From assembly GCA_013397865.1 (NCBI GenBank), contig VZTI01002345.1, forward strand, positions 482,075-546,074: a DNA stretch of 64,000 nucleotides, given 5' to 3'. Made by a program: the position numbers and the translations under genes. The stretch is from Struthidea cinerea (Eukaryota > Chordata > Aves > Passeriformes > Corcoracidae). Below are positions 1 to 14,300 of the stretch, piece after piece (positions within the stretch are counted from its first letter, which is position 1; the number at the start of each line of letters is the position of its first letter). The notes below the pieces were generated by a model that was not told the DNA's origin, did no database searches, and was given only the letters and a program-made list of their open reading frames with translations.

Positions 1-3000
1 CAGCTCAAAGGACTTGCACCAGTTTCCAGCTTTACCTCTCGGCTCTCCTCCCCCACTGCCTGATTGTAGCTGCCGAGGCAGGAGAACGCTCCCTGCTCCT
101 CTCTGCCCCATCTGGGCAAAGTCCTGCCCGCGGCTCTCACCAGATGAGGATGTGGCAGATGCCATCAGCAGAGGCCACCCAGCTTGGTCTGGCTGCTCAA
201 CACCAGAGGCAGCTGCCAGCCCCAGGCTGGTCCTGGTCCCCACTGTGCCCACTTGGATTTGGGAAATATCCTTGCAGTCACCAGAGGTGGGCTCACGAAT
301 CTTTAATTCACCCACAGTGCTGAGCAGCAGTTAAAAAACCCATGGGAAGGAAGTGCAGCAGCTCAGGAGAATCAGACACAGCAGGGCAAGCTCTGCCCAG
401 GGCCCAGCCCTGCAGATTCCCAGTTAAACACACGATGGTCTCATTTGGAAAAGTCCCAGTGCGCTGCTTTGGCCACAGCAACGCGAGGGACTCACCCAAG
501 GCACGAGGAAGGGACAGGGAGGATTTGGTCCTCGTGCCCCTGCTCTGGTGGCTGTGGAGTCCCACAAAGCTGAGTCACACAAGCTCCCAGCCCCACCTCT
601 GCCAGGCACAGGATTGTGCCCAGCCAGGCTCCTGCCCCGGGCATTCACAGGGCTGTAAAGTGAAGGCCCGGATGGGTCACGCACACAGGGGCTCTGAGGG
701 CAGCAGGGAAGCTCACAAGCCAGTCCGCCCTGTATGACAACATGTACACTCCTCCAAGGCCTCCCCACCATCTCAAATTGCTTCCATGCAAAAGAAGTTC
801 AAAGTCTGCCACCTGCAAAACAGCTCAAGGCTCGGTGTTATTTCAAGGGTGGGGACAGGGAGCAGCACGGGCAGCCAGAAGCCCTGGAGCTCTTGGGATA
901 CAACGGGGTACACACAGCTCTGGGAGAGCTTCTCCTCCAGCCAGGCATCGATGCCTTCCTACAAACTCAGAGTGGGGAAGAAATGCAGTTAATCAGCTGT
1001 GTTTACAAAAAACAACCCGTATTATCAACAGGAACAAAGGGCTCCTGGGGAGGGAAGGCAGAACAGTGAGGGCTGAGTGTGCTCAGCTACTTCCAGGAGC
1101 AGTCCCTGATACCAAAACACGAAACTCTTCTCTGAGAAAGGAGCTACATCAACCTTCAGTAGTTTATGAACACAAATACCTGGAAACCAAATCACTCGAG
1201 CCTGGTGTGAGAATATTCCCTGGCTCTTCCTGATTTCCAGCCACCCACCAAAATCTAGCACTATCCAGAGTCACATCGAAGAACATCTCACACAATGTAA
1301 AGAGCCACGTTAGCATCTCAGTGTAATGGATTTTACACCTTCAGTACTGAGCTTTGCAAAGCAGCTGGGCCCGCTGTGGTACATTTAGAGAGGGACACAG
1401 AGCTGGGTGCGTTTGGAAGGGTTCATGAATGCAGCTGCGTCCCAGCACGAGTCAATCTCAATTCCTCACAGCCAGCCCCGGTCCCACCCTCCCCGGTTCC
1501 TGCTGAGCCCAGGCTAACAAGGATCACATTAAAGAGCCATTTCCACATGAGAACAGCCACGGATGCAGTCCTTCCACTCAGGCCCTATTAGGAGGGTGGA
1601 CACTTCCTCTGTGTCATCTTTCCAGAGGCATCAGTGCTCGGAGCAGACAGCTCTTCCTCCCAGCCCGCTTCTCCTTTTTGTCTGGAGCCTGCCGTGCTCA
1701 CCGACGTGTGTTCTGACATCAAGCTGATATGAAATCATGATGATTTCACTGCAATTAAGGCAGGAGCAGATGGGGCTGATGGAGCTGGCTAAGCAGCAAA
1801 TCTTCTAAATTGGAGAACGCTGTCCAGAGAAATTAAAGCCTCGTGCAAAAAGCCAACTTGGGATGGCAGAAAAATTCCACATGGGAGGGAGTGCAGGGAG
1901 GCAGCCAGCCCGAGCTCCTGGTCAGAGCAGTGGGGCAGGACTGAAGCACCTCAGCTCAGGAAAACCCCAGCACGAAGCAGGGACAAGTTCCCAACAAAAA
2001 ACACCTGAAAAAGCTGAGAGAGAACAGGCACAACACTGCAACAGCGAGGCAACGCTTGAGCTTGGAAAATAACCGCTGGAGAGACAGAATTACATAGAAA
2101 TCAGGAAAAAAAAAAAAAAAAAGTGTGTGGCACATGCTGGACAGGCTCCAGACGTACCGGAGACACATCAAGTGTTTTTAACACAGCCGGGGGTTGTGTT
2201 TGTCACTTGTTACCAACACCACACCGAGGAACAGCCAAGGAGTGACGCTGGGAACAACTGAGAGCCAGAGCTGTCTCTTTTCAGAGCCTTTATGGGAGAA
2301 AAAGGCTCTCAACTGCTTCTAACAAGGAACGGCTTAAATAGGTTAAAAATAATGAAGCAGAACTCTGCACATGAGCACTCCGTGCTCCCAATTAAGCAAT
2401 CCTTTACAAGGTGGCCTTAGGAAGCCTCGCAGAGTCGTTATAAGGAGGTTAATAAATCTCTTTGAAAGCCTGGACGCAGCTTAGTGCGGTGACTAAGGAG
2501 CTGTTGTCACAGCCTAATGTCATTACCCGAACTCTGGCACTTTGCAAGGAGCACGAGGCTGCAGATCTCGAGCTTTACAGCCTCTTGTCCAAATGATGAT
2601 TCTTGTCAAGGGCCTGGGACTGCTTGCAGGACTTTTGACTTCACAGGTGAATCTCTCTCAACACAAAACGTTTGCAGAGCTGCAAGCAGAAGTCAGGATC
2701 CACAGGGTTTTAATCTTTCAAGTTCGAAGTCTTTGTCACAAACCAAGCAGAACACACAGCAAACGGGTGTTTGGTGCCACGGGGTCCCTTTAAGGAAGGT
2801 GGGCATCTCATCCCCTGGCCGGCACATCTGGCTCAGGCTGTTGATGCAAAACACTTGGCCCACACTCCTGTGCAGAAATGAATTCTATTCCCATACATCT
2901 GCAAGGCTGAGTGGGCTCCAGGCTCCTCCACAGCACCTGCAGCTCCCAGAACACCCTCAGTGTGTTTACTCTCCCTTACAGAGCTCATCAAGAGCAGTTT

Positions 3001-3780
3001 TGTTTCTAAAACCCCCCTCAAAGTCACGAGCAAATTTAATGGACAGAGAAAATAATTTATTCTCCTGAAACCAAATGATTTTCTCCAACTTTTCAGCAAG
3101 TATCTCATGTCAAAGCATGAAAAGCGATGCCACAACAATTCTGAGCAGCCTCTCCAAGAACAGCTGCCAAGAAGGCATTTCATTGATGCTGCTTCCCCTC
3201 CTGCCAACGTGTGTTGTCAGACACGTTGCCTAGACAGCAGAAATCACAGATAAGGACATCTCACAGTGCTCTAGATACCAGTTCTTGCAAACAGACTGGT
3301 TTTTATAGGAGGCATTGCTTGAAAACCATCCTTATTTGGATGGGGCAATACTTGGGAGTTTGGAAAACCATCCTGGCCAGGAGAACGAGCTCCATTTCTT
3401 CCTCCACCTCGCAGGTAGCAGAGCCTGCTGTGCCTCAGGAGTTCCTGAGTGTGCACTGCTGTCTCTGAAGCCCAGCAGCCTCTCTGCCTCCCTGTCCTCC
3501 CAGACTATCTATCCCAGTGTTTATTAGCACACAGTGTTCTCCACCTAAACTTGAACATCTCAGGGCAGATCCTTCTTGGACAGAGTACAGGGGAGCCTTG
3601 ATCCACACCATCACCATTCCAGGAGCGCACAGTGTCTTATGATCCTGAAGAAATGGTTTTCAAAAGGAAAGAAAGATCTTTTCCAACAGTAAAAAAAGAT
3701 GAACTGTGAGCAGGAACTCTGCTCCATGCATGAAAACTGTCTAAAAAGCAAACATACAAACAACATTTACACAATAGGCA
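1..3780. other. Intergenic DNA 3' of CSNK1A1
   Basis: I recognise no exon, RNA gene or full mobile element. ORFs are short and lack family motifs. The only low-complexity feature of note is a 17-base A run at 2106-2122. Confidence 0.6.
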
Positions 3781-3789
3781 TCTGGCAGC

Positions 3790-5296
3790 ATTTTCAGACA
3801 TTTTTTTAATTTATTCTGACATGCTATAAAGGAATAAATTACACTGTTAAAGAATTACCAGCAATAAAAGTATTTCTTTCTTTCAGCTGGGCTAGAATAG
3901 GAGTGAGAAGGAAGACAGCCTGGGGCAGTAACCAATGTGAACTCTGCATGGTGCGAGGCTGCCCCCAAGAACAAGAGGAAATCTGGTCATATCCACTTCA
4001 CAAGAACTTGAAAGAAAATGCCTTGGTTTAAAACCATCCAAATTTTTTTCAAACCATTCCAATTTTTTTCTCCAAAGCAGCAATCACAAGTCAGTCCAGC
4101 CGAGGCAGGACATGGCAATGCTCGGAGGCTGCCAATCCTGGGTCTGCAAAAGATGCCATTTCGTTTTAAAAAATCCCAATCTTATTATAGAGGGCTGGTC
4201 TCAAACAACAGGTTATAAAAATGCAAGACTGCCCCTTCCCCCTCAAGGAAAAAATACAAAATTCATTTAAAAACAAAATGAGGAAGAGTTACAACACTAA
4301 ATCTAAAATGATTTAGAAAGAAATATGACTTCTTTTGCTTAACAAATGGCCTTAAAACTTGGTTTAAAAACAGGGTAATGTAAATTTCTTAAACTGAATT
4401 AACAAGGCAAATTAAAAAAATCTCATTTCCTTACAGAAACAGTTTTTAGTTTTTAATGAACTTGTAAACAAAAAAGCTCCCGCTTCAAAATAAAAACAAA
4501 ATCCCAGATCATATAGATGTTTACAGTGATTACATTTATCTAAGCAACTTACATACAGGTTCAGTTGTAAGATGTTAACTAAATTTCGTGACAAATATGC
4601 TGTTTTTCCTTTTATACCAAGAACATTATAGAGTTAATGCAGAGTCCTAAAGATTATCTAGTAGTCGCTAAGTTTCTCTTAAGTCTTCACTTTAGATGCT
4701 GTTATTTCTAGCACAGGTAAGCAGGCAGAGTCTTTCATATGCTTAAAAACTGGAATCTTTGGTTACTACCATGTCAGCTGGCTTGGTATGTTGCACATAG
4801 AAGCCAACAACTTTAAGAATGTTTTAAGTGTACAACTTTCAAAACCCAGGGAGGAATAACCAGAAAAAGAGTGCACAATTGTGAGCATTTACAATTATCA
4901 CAACTGTTGCCGAAGACTGTTCATGCCATTCTTCCAAAACAATGAGATCTCATAAGCAGTGTAGTTCAAAGTAAAAAGGTAACAAAAATTGGCATATGCA
5001 CAATTTTCTCCACTTGTGTGTCAACCATTAGTTAACTCTTCCACTTGAAAAAAATGCAATAGAAAACTGGACACCATGTTTCACTATCTCAGTAATATTC
5101 ACAATTACAGCTGCTACAACTCCAAGTGCAGCATCACTGACACTGCCCAGAGCCAGTTTATACTGATATTAAGTTCTTTACACCAAGGAAATGGTTGCCC
5201 ACAGCCACTGGCAAGTGTATGAACTAAAATTTCTAGGATTTGGGGAGTGACAAGTCCTGCTCCGATCTGCTCTGCTTTGTCCCATCCTCGTCATGC
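3790..5296 (-). other. CSNK1A1: CSNK1A1 3' UTR
   Basis: About 1.5 kb of AT-rich sequence from the TGA to the first canonical AATAAA on the minus strand. I see no intervening AATAAA in this orientation. The 3' boundary is inferred from the signal, not from transcript data. Confidence 0.65.
3810..3815 (-). terminator. CSNK1A1: CSNK1A1 polyadenylation signal AATAAA
   Basis: The minus strand reads AATAAA here. It is followed 30-70 nt later by a GU-rich stretch (tgttgtttgtatgtttg, about 3743-3775), the expected downstream element. Cleavage is expected near 3785-3800. Confidence 0.65.
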
Positions 5297-5304
5297 TCAG
5301 AAAC
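5297..5304 (-). CDS. CSNK1A1: CSNK1A1 coding exon 10, last two codons and stop
   Basis: The acceptor cttgcag|gtttctga supplies the last two bases of Gly336, then Phe337 and the TGA at 5299-5297. This reproduces the C-terminus ...NMKGF of the known protein. The terminal exon continues as 3' UTR. Confidence 0.9.
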
Positions 5305-8300
5305 CTGCAAGATAAACACAAGGGCGACTTACTGATACGGGATGGAAACGAGCAACAGCCTTCACAGGAGGAGAATTAAACAGCAGTTATGGTCATTCAA
5401 AGGGGAAAATGCTGCTCCGTCTGGGAATTGCAGACTTCCTGGTGTCCATTTCCAAAGGTAACCAGCATTTGCCACAACTCTGGAGCTCACACACCTCTCA
5501 CTCACACCTGCTGCTGCACTGGAAAACAGCCTTAATGCACCAGCTGGATGCCACATGCCTCCAGCAGGAATTCAGCCCAAGAGTTTGGAAACAAGCTGTG
5601 TTATTGCCACTAGGAAACAGGATGTAATTTCATAGGATTGTTTTCTACTTGTCTGCAGTGGCTCATGTTTATAGCCCTGAATGTCAGGCTGTCATCTGAC
5701 TGCAGGGTGCTCTCCAGAGACGCAGTACGGCAGCGTCCCACGGACCCAGGGCAGGCAGGGAGTAACTCACCTTACAGTAACTGCTGGCACTACAAACCCA
5801 CAGCAGCACGCTCTGGGCAGCCACAACACACGGCAGAAGCTGTGACGGTGACTTGGGAGGCAGCACACCTCTGTCTTTGCAAGGACAGTGCTGACTCGCG
5901 TGACAGGGGAGGTGGTGCACACACAGCAGTTCTTTTAATGCTCAGTGTTCCAAATGACATTGGGGGATAGGCAGAGTACAGGAATATACACAAATCTCCA
6001 AGAACCAGTTACTGCCAGCTAAGCCAGCCCTCGCTCCGTGCTCCTTTCTGGTGACTCAGGTGGCAGGGCTGTGCTTTACAGAGGTAACAGGAGCCTCAAC
6101 CAAAGATTGCTTTGCCAAGCGAGTTTCCGCTCGGGATGCCCTCCAGCCAGGATGGGTCTGGCCGTGGGTGAATTCATCAGAGCAACAGCTCCGAGTTTTT
6201 GCAACAGAAATCTCTTCTCAGTGAAATACAGACAGTGCTGACCTCAGCTATAGCTTGTGCTGTCAACCAGAGAGAAGCAAGTGCAAACAAGTCTTACTGG
6301 TCTGACATTCTGTCCAAAATGTATCTGGAGAGCACCCAGAAAATGGCTTTAACTCTTCCACAACTGGCTACAGGTAGTTTCAAAGAGGTTCAATAACTTG
6401 GTTCAAATCCAGTCTTAATGCACTGAAGGACAATTCTCTTTATCCAGCACTGGTCATATAAAAAAAAATCCCGCACCAGAATGAAGACAGCCATACCCCT
6501 TGAGTGCAAATTCCCACAGAAAGCCCAGTGATTCCTGAGTTCCCCAATCCTTACTTGATGCACACAACCAAAAGTTATGCTGATTTTCCATTTAGTGTGT
6601 TCGGCAGAGAACACTGATTCATCATTTGAACCACTTTCTCCATCAAAGCAGCCAAAACAAAGTCAACAAAGGAGAGTGTGGAAAGAAACAGATCAACTCA
6701 TTGCTTCAGAAGTCTGAACATTTCACAAGAAATGGGAGCCTGAACCTGAGGACAAAGGACATCCTAACAGATGATCTGCTGCTATTAGAACTCCTCAAAC
6801 CCAAGGTAATACGGGCAGGAGAATGTCCAGCTACAGAGAGAACAGGGAACTGGATTCAACTCAAAATGGAAGTCCTCTTAAGACACAGCCCAACCACAGC
6901 TGTCAAATGAGATGGAGATACTCGGAGCACTGCTGGTATGAGGAATGTGCTGCAGAGTTCACGGTGGAATGTCTTCCCCAGATCTTCACTCCATACAGGG
7001 CCAAACCATCGCTCCTTGTCCCTCTGAGGTGTTACCCAAACCTCTGAAAATCTCTCTGCTACGTGAGGGATCCTCAAATTGCTTTATTATTACCATGGCT
7101 GCAGATCTGATTGACAGGGCAGCAGCAACTGTAGTGTCATTCCCTAAAAACCTCCTCAACTGGAAACGCTCAAACTTTGTGTATTCTCCATTTCTCCAGA
7201 CAAGCAGTGATTATTATTCAGTTGTCAGTAATTCTAATTCTCAAGTAGAGAAGTCTCAGTCTGTTCTGAGCAATCCTGCCACCACCACAGGCATCCAGCA
7301 AATATTAACGGACCTGCTGACAGCCTCGCAGAATCTCCACTGCCAGGAATGAAAAACACCTCTCCCAAACGGAACTAGTAGACTTTATCCGGCAGATTGA
7401 CTGCCTGAGTCACTTTTATGACTGAGGGAAGCTGAGTGTAAGCACAGTTACAAATCACACCTGAACAACTGCTGCACTGGCAAAAGAGAGCGAGCCCAAC
7501 TTCCCAGAGTCAGCAGAGCTCTGTCTGTTGGAACAGTTCACCTCTCCCAAGTTCCAAACCAGCTGAGCTGGCTGTTACAAAAGACACTGCACAGAGTTCC
7601 AGAGAGGGGCAGGGGGGAAAAAAATTGAAGAGAAAAAAGGCCATGGACAGAACAGGTTATTCTGGAACCAAGCAGAATATTCAGCCTGGATAAACCCTAG
7701 GATTCGGTGTTATGATTTAACATGGATCTGTGTTAAGGAAGTCAGGAATATCCGTAAATGAGCACGCTGGACAAACCATCTGAGTCTGTACTTCTCTGGC
7801 CCGCCCTGCCCAGATGCACATCTTCAACAGGACTTTATAAATAACTGCACCTGTACATTGCTATTTGCAGACTCTCGTTGAATGGATATGGTTACCAGAG
7901 GGCTAACATTGATACCATGAAGTCTTTTAAGCCACTTCCACACAGGCTTTGCTACAGCACCTACAAAAGAATTTAACTGAAGTCCAGAAAAAACCCCAGG
8001 GATTTCATCCTCTCCAATGTGACAGAGCATCCAAGCTATACAGTTTCCTCCTTCAGCTTAGCTGGGCTCAAAAAAATCTTCATTAATAGGCAAAATTCCA
8101 CACAAAAAGACATGTAGGATTTTAGGAATCTGGAAATCTTTACTTTGATGAAGAGACGAAGCCTCTGAAGTCTTCTGATGTTTGCCAAGCACTGCTTTAA
8201 TGCTCTGCTGACATTACAGCTTGATCGATCCAAAGGCCACAAGCCTTTCTTGGTGATGGGGAGGGAAGAGGAGTCATTCCCCAAAAAACCCCAATGAAAT

Positions 8301-11300
8301 TGTGCTAAAACACCAGGAATTTCACCTCAGCTGTAGCAATGGATCTCTACCAAAGGACAGGTGATAAGGGATGTCCATCAGTGAACAGAAACGGTCTAAG
8401 GCTCCATGGCAAAGCTTCCCTGCTCCTCGTGCCTGTCAGTGAGCTCAGCTCTGCTCTCTGGCACTGAAGCATCACTTCAAGGTGCAGGCAGATAATCATT
8501 TAAATGACCTTTTCTTTCTTTACACACAGCATTTGGTCAGAGACTGACTGAGCCAGGAGAGCAGCACATTAAACCTCAGAACACTTCAGCAAAACTGTGC
8601 TTCACCAGTTCACAACTTGATTTTCAGGGCAGGTTCCACTTACAGATCATCACCTCCTGCAAGCCCTTCACTTTGAGCATGAGCTGTTGTGAGGAATGTG
8701 CATTTTTGCTCAAATTATCTTCTCCTGCTTGAACAGCCAACCTCTCCACACCCCAAACTGGGCTGGGTTCTGAACTTCAATCAGAGTTTCTCTATTTCAG
8801 GAAGCAATCCAAGCCCAGGTGCTTAATCACCAGTCTGCTACTGGTGTTGCAGCTGAAGGAACTGGTTTCCAGCCTCTGTCAGATCCAGCCACACAAGCTG
8901 CACTCTTTATGCCGAAAATCTGACATTGAATGGCATCTGTGAAATTTATTTTTTTTCAAGAACCACTTCAATCTTGGGAAAAGCAGCAGGTATTTCACTA
9001 CTTCATTTGTTCTGGATGAAATGTGTTTTTTGATAGCGATTTTGACTAAAGACACCTGGTAAGGTTTGAAGGCTGCCACAATATGTGAAGAACAATGTCT
9101 GATAAGTTTATTGTGAACACTTCTGCTTTTCTTCGATTTCCAGGATTGTCATGTTAGCCAAGTATACAATTCTATACACATAAAAATGGTGGGCAAGAGG
9201 TACTGAAGAGCAGCAATGCCTCCGTACAGAATTTAAACCTTGCTTCTCTATTCTCAGTCACACAATCTCATTCGTTTCAATTTTATCCACAGCTCAGCTT
9301 GAGGAATTGGTTTCATGGCAAGACTGGCTCTCAAATGCACAGATGTGGCAGTTCCATCCTAGGGACTTACCAGACTCACACCAGGACATTTACATCACAA
9401 AAAAGAAGTATTTTAAAAGCTTCTAGACCACGTGAAAAAAAAAAAAATTATGTGCCTTTTCAGAACTCAGTTTTCAGTTATTACACAATTACATTTGAAC
9501 ATGTCACAACATTTCCCTTTGAAACCATAACCTAGAAACATCAAAAAAAATCATCACGAAACCTGAAACCCCACCCCAGAGCACCCGGATACCTCAGAAA
9601 ATTGTGAGTTGGCAATCCACAGCAGTTTGGGGTTACTGCTTGATTCAGGCAAGGCATTTTGAGCTCACTGGTCCCTTCCTTGAACTGTGGACCAAATGTC
9701 TCAATGTAAACCCACTGCAGGAAGCCAGAGCATTCACAATTTTCTCTTCCCAGTGTTTGAGGCATACAGAACAGAAGCAAACCCACAGCACTGTACCAGC
9801 TGTCACAGAGCAGAACCCAAAGTCTCTAGATCCTTGCCTAGTCAATGAGAATTATCCCTTAAGAAGTGTTAGGTCTAGGATTTTGGATTGCATGATATAT
9901 TTATACATATATAAGGACGTATATATGTATATATATAAATCAAAATAAATAAAAATGTCACATTCCCAACACCAAGTCAGTTTCTTGTTTTTGGAAAGTG
10001 GTTAATGCGGGAGCAAAAGATGCAGTGGTTAAAAATGACCCAACATCCCCAGAAGAAATGATATGAATAACAAGGACATTTTGGAATAAAGTTAGTAGTC
10101 AAATTCTCCAAGGACGTCTTTTGGTTTTGCTTTTGAATTTAAGAGCCAAACGTAGTTTTTAAACCACCTCCTTGATCTAACACTTGGAATTGCCGCCGTT
10201 GTCCAAATTCGTGGAATTTTTGTTTTTCCTGTAACGTCACTTGGTTCTTGGCTACTAACCTTTCATGTTACTCTTGGATTTGTCAGTTTGCTTGCCTGTG
10301 GGGGTTTGGGCCTGCTGCCCCTGCCCACTGGAAGAGGCTGCCTGCTGTGCTGCTTTCTGCTTTAACATTGTCCAGTCGAATGTGTAGTCATACTGGTGGT
10401 TCAAGGTCCTGCAAAAGAGGGAAATATTCTGCTGTAACACGTCAGAGCCGACACCAAGCCCCGTCTGAAATCCCAGAACTAGGGGATAGCTCCTTCTGTA
10501 AGCTGCTTTAGAGATTATGAATGGTATAGAAATGCTAAGTATTACTAACTTAAAGGGATTCTTGCAGCAAGCCCAAATACCAGCCAGCAGCATTTACTCA
10601 CTGCTTACACAAAGGTCTGCACTTGTGGGAGCAGCACTTCCTCCCAGCCCAGCTCACCCACTGTCTGCACTGAGCTTCTGAGCCTTTTTTTTAATACAGA
10701 CATAATTTCAAGGAGAGACTGCAGTATTGTACATCACTGAATAGGAATTCTTTGGATTCCAGAAACCTGGGGGGAGACTCGAGAGATCAGTACCAGCCCT
10801 TCTTTTGACAGATGCTACTCACTGCATAAGGTAGAATTTATGTTCCAGTTGCTCTAACAAGCTCAATGAAGCAGCACAATTCTCCTCCACTGAAATTTCT
10901 CTCCTGGGAACCACTGCTGGGCCCATCACCAATTCCCAAACATAAAAAGCTTCAAAGACTTCTACCAAGGGGTCAATTTCTTAAGGTACTTGCAACAGAA
11001 CCTGAAGCACGGGCTCAACCCTGTGGTCACATCACACCATGCAAAAACAAGAGCATCTTTTCCCTTTATGGTTAACATTGAACAATAATTTTCAGGTCCT
11101 TTAAACAGCTTTCAAAGCTCTGAAATGAAAGGAAGTCCCAGAAGAACTCCCTACACCACACACACAGGAGCTGCTCTCTGCAGTGCCAGTCCCACAGAGC
11201 AGCTCCCAACTGGATCCCTGAGAAGTTTCTGTACTTTTCCACTTGGAGACTGACCTGAAAAGAATACGGAATAATTGCCTCAGATACATGTAATCTGGTG

Positions 11301-14300
11301 CCTCTTCAAAGCGCAGGCCACGACAGTAGTTCAGGTACATGGCAAATTCTGCAGGGAACCCCTGTAAATCAACAGTGTTAATCAAGCCATGGCTTGCAGC
11401 AAAAACCTTCTAACAAAGGCAAGAAGATGTACATCTGTCTATAACAGCAGAGACAAACTGGTTGAAGATCTGTAAATTAATTCCACTTTGCCCCTAGTTG
11501 TTAATTTATTCTTTATTTCAGCATGTGGATTCAATCAGGTGCACGTTTCTTCCCCAGAGTTGCTACCTCATGCGTGGTTTGCAATCATAAGCTCTCTGCT
11601 ATCAGAACCTTCAACATATAACTTACTTATAGAGCACTTTGTTCATCCTAATTAAACCTTGTTCTTATTCACTAAGTCTCTGAAATAAGTGGTAATTGTC
11701 TAGTAAGAGATTCACTCTTGGTTCCGTGATAATCTACTTGAACAGAGTAGAGACAAGGTCAGTTAACAGTATTAAGTGTGAAAACTTAAATTATGAAAAC
11801 TTCTTTCAAAGATTTTCTGCTTTACATTTTTAAACATTTAATGCTGTATTAAAGCCTGCCTGTAATAGGTAATAGCACACAGAACAGTGCTGTAAAAAAA
11901 TCACAGGGTGTAACATCCCTGGAAGTGTTCAAGACCACACTGGATGGAGCTCTGAGCAACCTGGACTAGTGGAAGGTGTCCCTGTCCACAGCCAGGGGCT
12001 GGAACTGGGTGATTTTTAAGATCCCTTCCAACCATTCCATGATTCTCTGAACAGTTCAACAGTTTGGGAGATGCTGTAGGACTCTGGGCACAGAGATGTG
12101 CAGGACTAGAAAGAGCAATCCTTGGTGCTGCTGTCTGAAGTGCAAAAACCCCTCTGTGTTCCCCAGGACCTTTGTTAAGAAGCACGTGGCTGCCACAGTG
12201 CAAGATAATTCTGAAAACTCCAAGGAAAACTTTGGAAAAACAAAGATCACTTGCATCCAGTTCCACTACAGCCACTACTTGAGTTAGGGCAGACAATATG
12301 AACCCTCTGGAAGAGGCAGAAGGTGGATGTGGACAAACCAGACAGCTCCACCTTGGTTACTTATTTACTTCTGATGTAAAACTTGCGCTGTAATAGTTGA
12401 AGAACTGAACAAATCTCACCTAAGAGAGCTCTGAGCCTGCACAGCCAACAGTCAGCAAGACCTGAATGATGGTGGCATGAACTTTGCCAAGGAACAGCAG
12501 CAAATGCTGCCCTGTTACACACATTCCCAGTCTTGCTGGGTGGCCAAACACAAGGCACCCAGCGCCTGCCAAAGCAGTATTATTCAGCAGCAAGTGCCAT
12601 GTGAGGCTATTTAATATATTGGCTCTGGTTTAGGAAAAAAAAAAAAACCAAAAACAAACCAACAAATCAAACAAACAAGACAAGAATTTCCATTTCACAG
12701 TATGACATCATTTGGAAACTCTTACCTTACACAATACCTCAACAGGAGTGGACATTTTCTTTTCACTAATCTTTTCATACTTTTGCTTCTTTGTTGCAGC
12801 CTGTGGAACATGTAGGTCACAATATAAGAGATATTGTGCAACACTGGATTAACATGGACAGCAGCAGCAAAAAAAAAATGACAAAAATCCTTTGGTCAAC
12901 CGTAAGTATTTTATGTGAAATCTCCAAGTCCCACACACTTATTGCAAAGAGAATGAAGGTCAATCTGGTATTAAGCTTTGGACACAGTTTAATACCATTT
13001 GTCGCAGTCTAATGCTTCCATCACATGGCACAGCTCGTGTAGTTCTAGCTGCTGCTTTTGTCCGTTAACCACACCAGACTTGCAGCTACCTTTGCCAAAG
13101 TTGTATTAATTCCCACTCAGTGCCTCATTCAGGGCTGCCTGGTGGTTCAGCACCCTTTGCATTCATTTGCAGCTGAAGAGTTCCAGTGTCCCACAAGCTG
13201 CTGCCTTTTTAGAAACTGTGCAGCTGCAACACCATTGGAATTACACAACTCTCACACGGAGGAAGAAAAACAATTAAAACATGAAAACCAATCACTGGAG
13301 TCTATATAAGTGAAATAAGAAATGTCTGCCACGTTTGTAGCTGGCTCCCATACATGGAAATCCTGAACAAGCCTGGTGCAGTTAATAATTATTCAGTTGT
13401 GCCATAACCTGGACTGAAGATACCACTGAGGCTGAACTTGCCAGGCAAGAGATTATTTCCATGCTCTCTCCAGCAATTCAAAAAGCCACTAACAATGTTA
13501 TTTTCTATTTCCCAAAGGGGCCTCAGCCTGCAACAGGACAATAACTGGCAAAGATGATGTCAGCTATTGTTTAGCATAAACTTTAAGACGGTCCAACAAT
13601 GCACATTTTGCCTGCTGCGTAAGAGGCAGAATCCACAGCCTATAAATATCAAGCTTTGGGAAAAGCTGCTTTGTACAACTGAGACTAAACATTATATAAA
13701 CCCACCTAGCAGGCAGAAGCACGATACCCAAACATGAAAAAAAAACGGGTGGGGGAGGGAAAAAAAAGCACCATAACCTACCTTTAATCCTTGCCAAGGC
13801 AGACTGGTTCTGTTAAAGTACATCAATACATAGCCTAGAGACTCCATGTCATCCCGACGACTGCAGGAAGAAAAACACAAGAAATTACAGATTCTGGCAT
13901 TCCTTACTTTATTCCATAGTGCAAGCATTCAAAAATTTAAATTAAAGAAATAATTACGGAATAAACCCTAAGATAGGAAGAGATCCTATTCATTTTTTAA
14001 GCAAATATACTCTGTAGGTATTGTGGGTTCTAAGTTTCCATCTGCAGCTTGATTTGGGAAACAAAAACTTTGGAAAATGAAAAACAAAAGAAACATGAAA
14101 TGTCTTTCCTGCCTTCTTAAGTAGCTTGGGTAGAAACTAAAGATTTTCCTGTAGGAACCATGGAATGCATTGTAAGAGAGAATGAGGTTAATGAGGTCAA
14201 TAAGGCTGTAACATCATGGAAGTAAATTTTTTCCCTGAACCTTGGCTCAGTCTGGGATCAATCCTGCCCATCTGGCCCCTAAAGGACATTGCTCCTTTCT

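Noticed and set aside
1..5300. miR-143/miR-145 cluster, which lies in the same human band as CSNK1A1
   Set aside because: I looked for the mature sequences in both orientations and did not find them. A partial likeness at about 5,063-5,073 (about 10 bases of the miR-145 5' end) is too short and has no hairpin.
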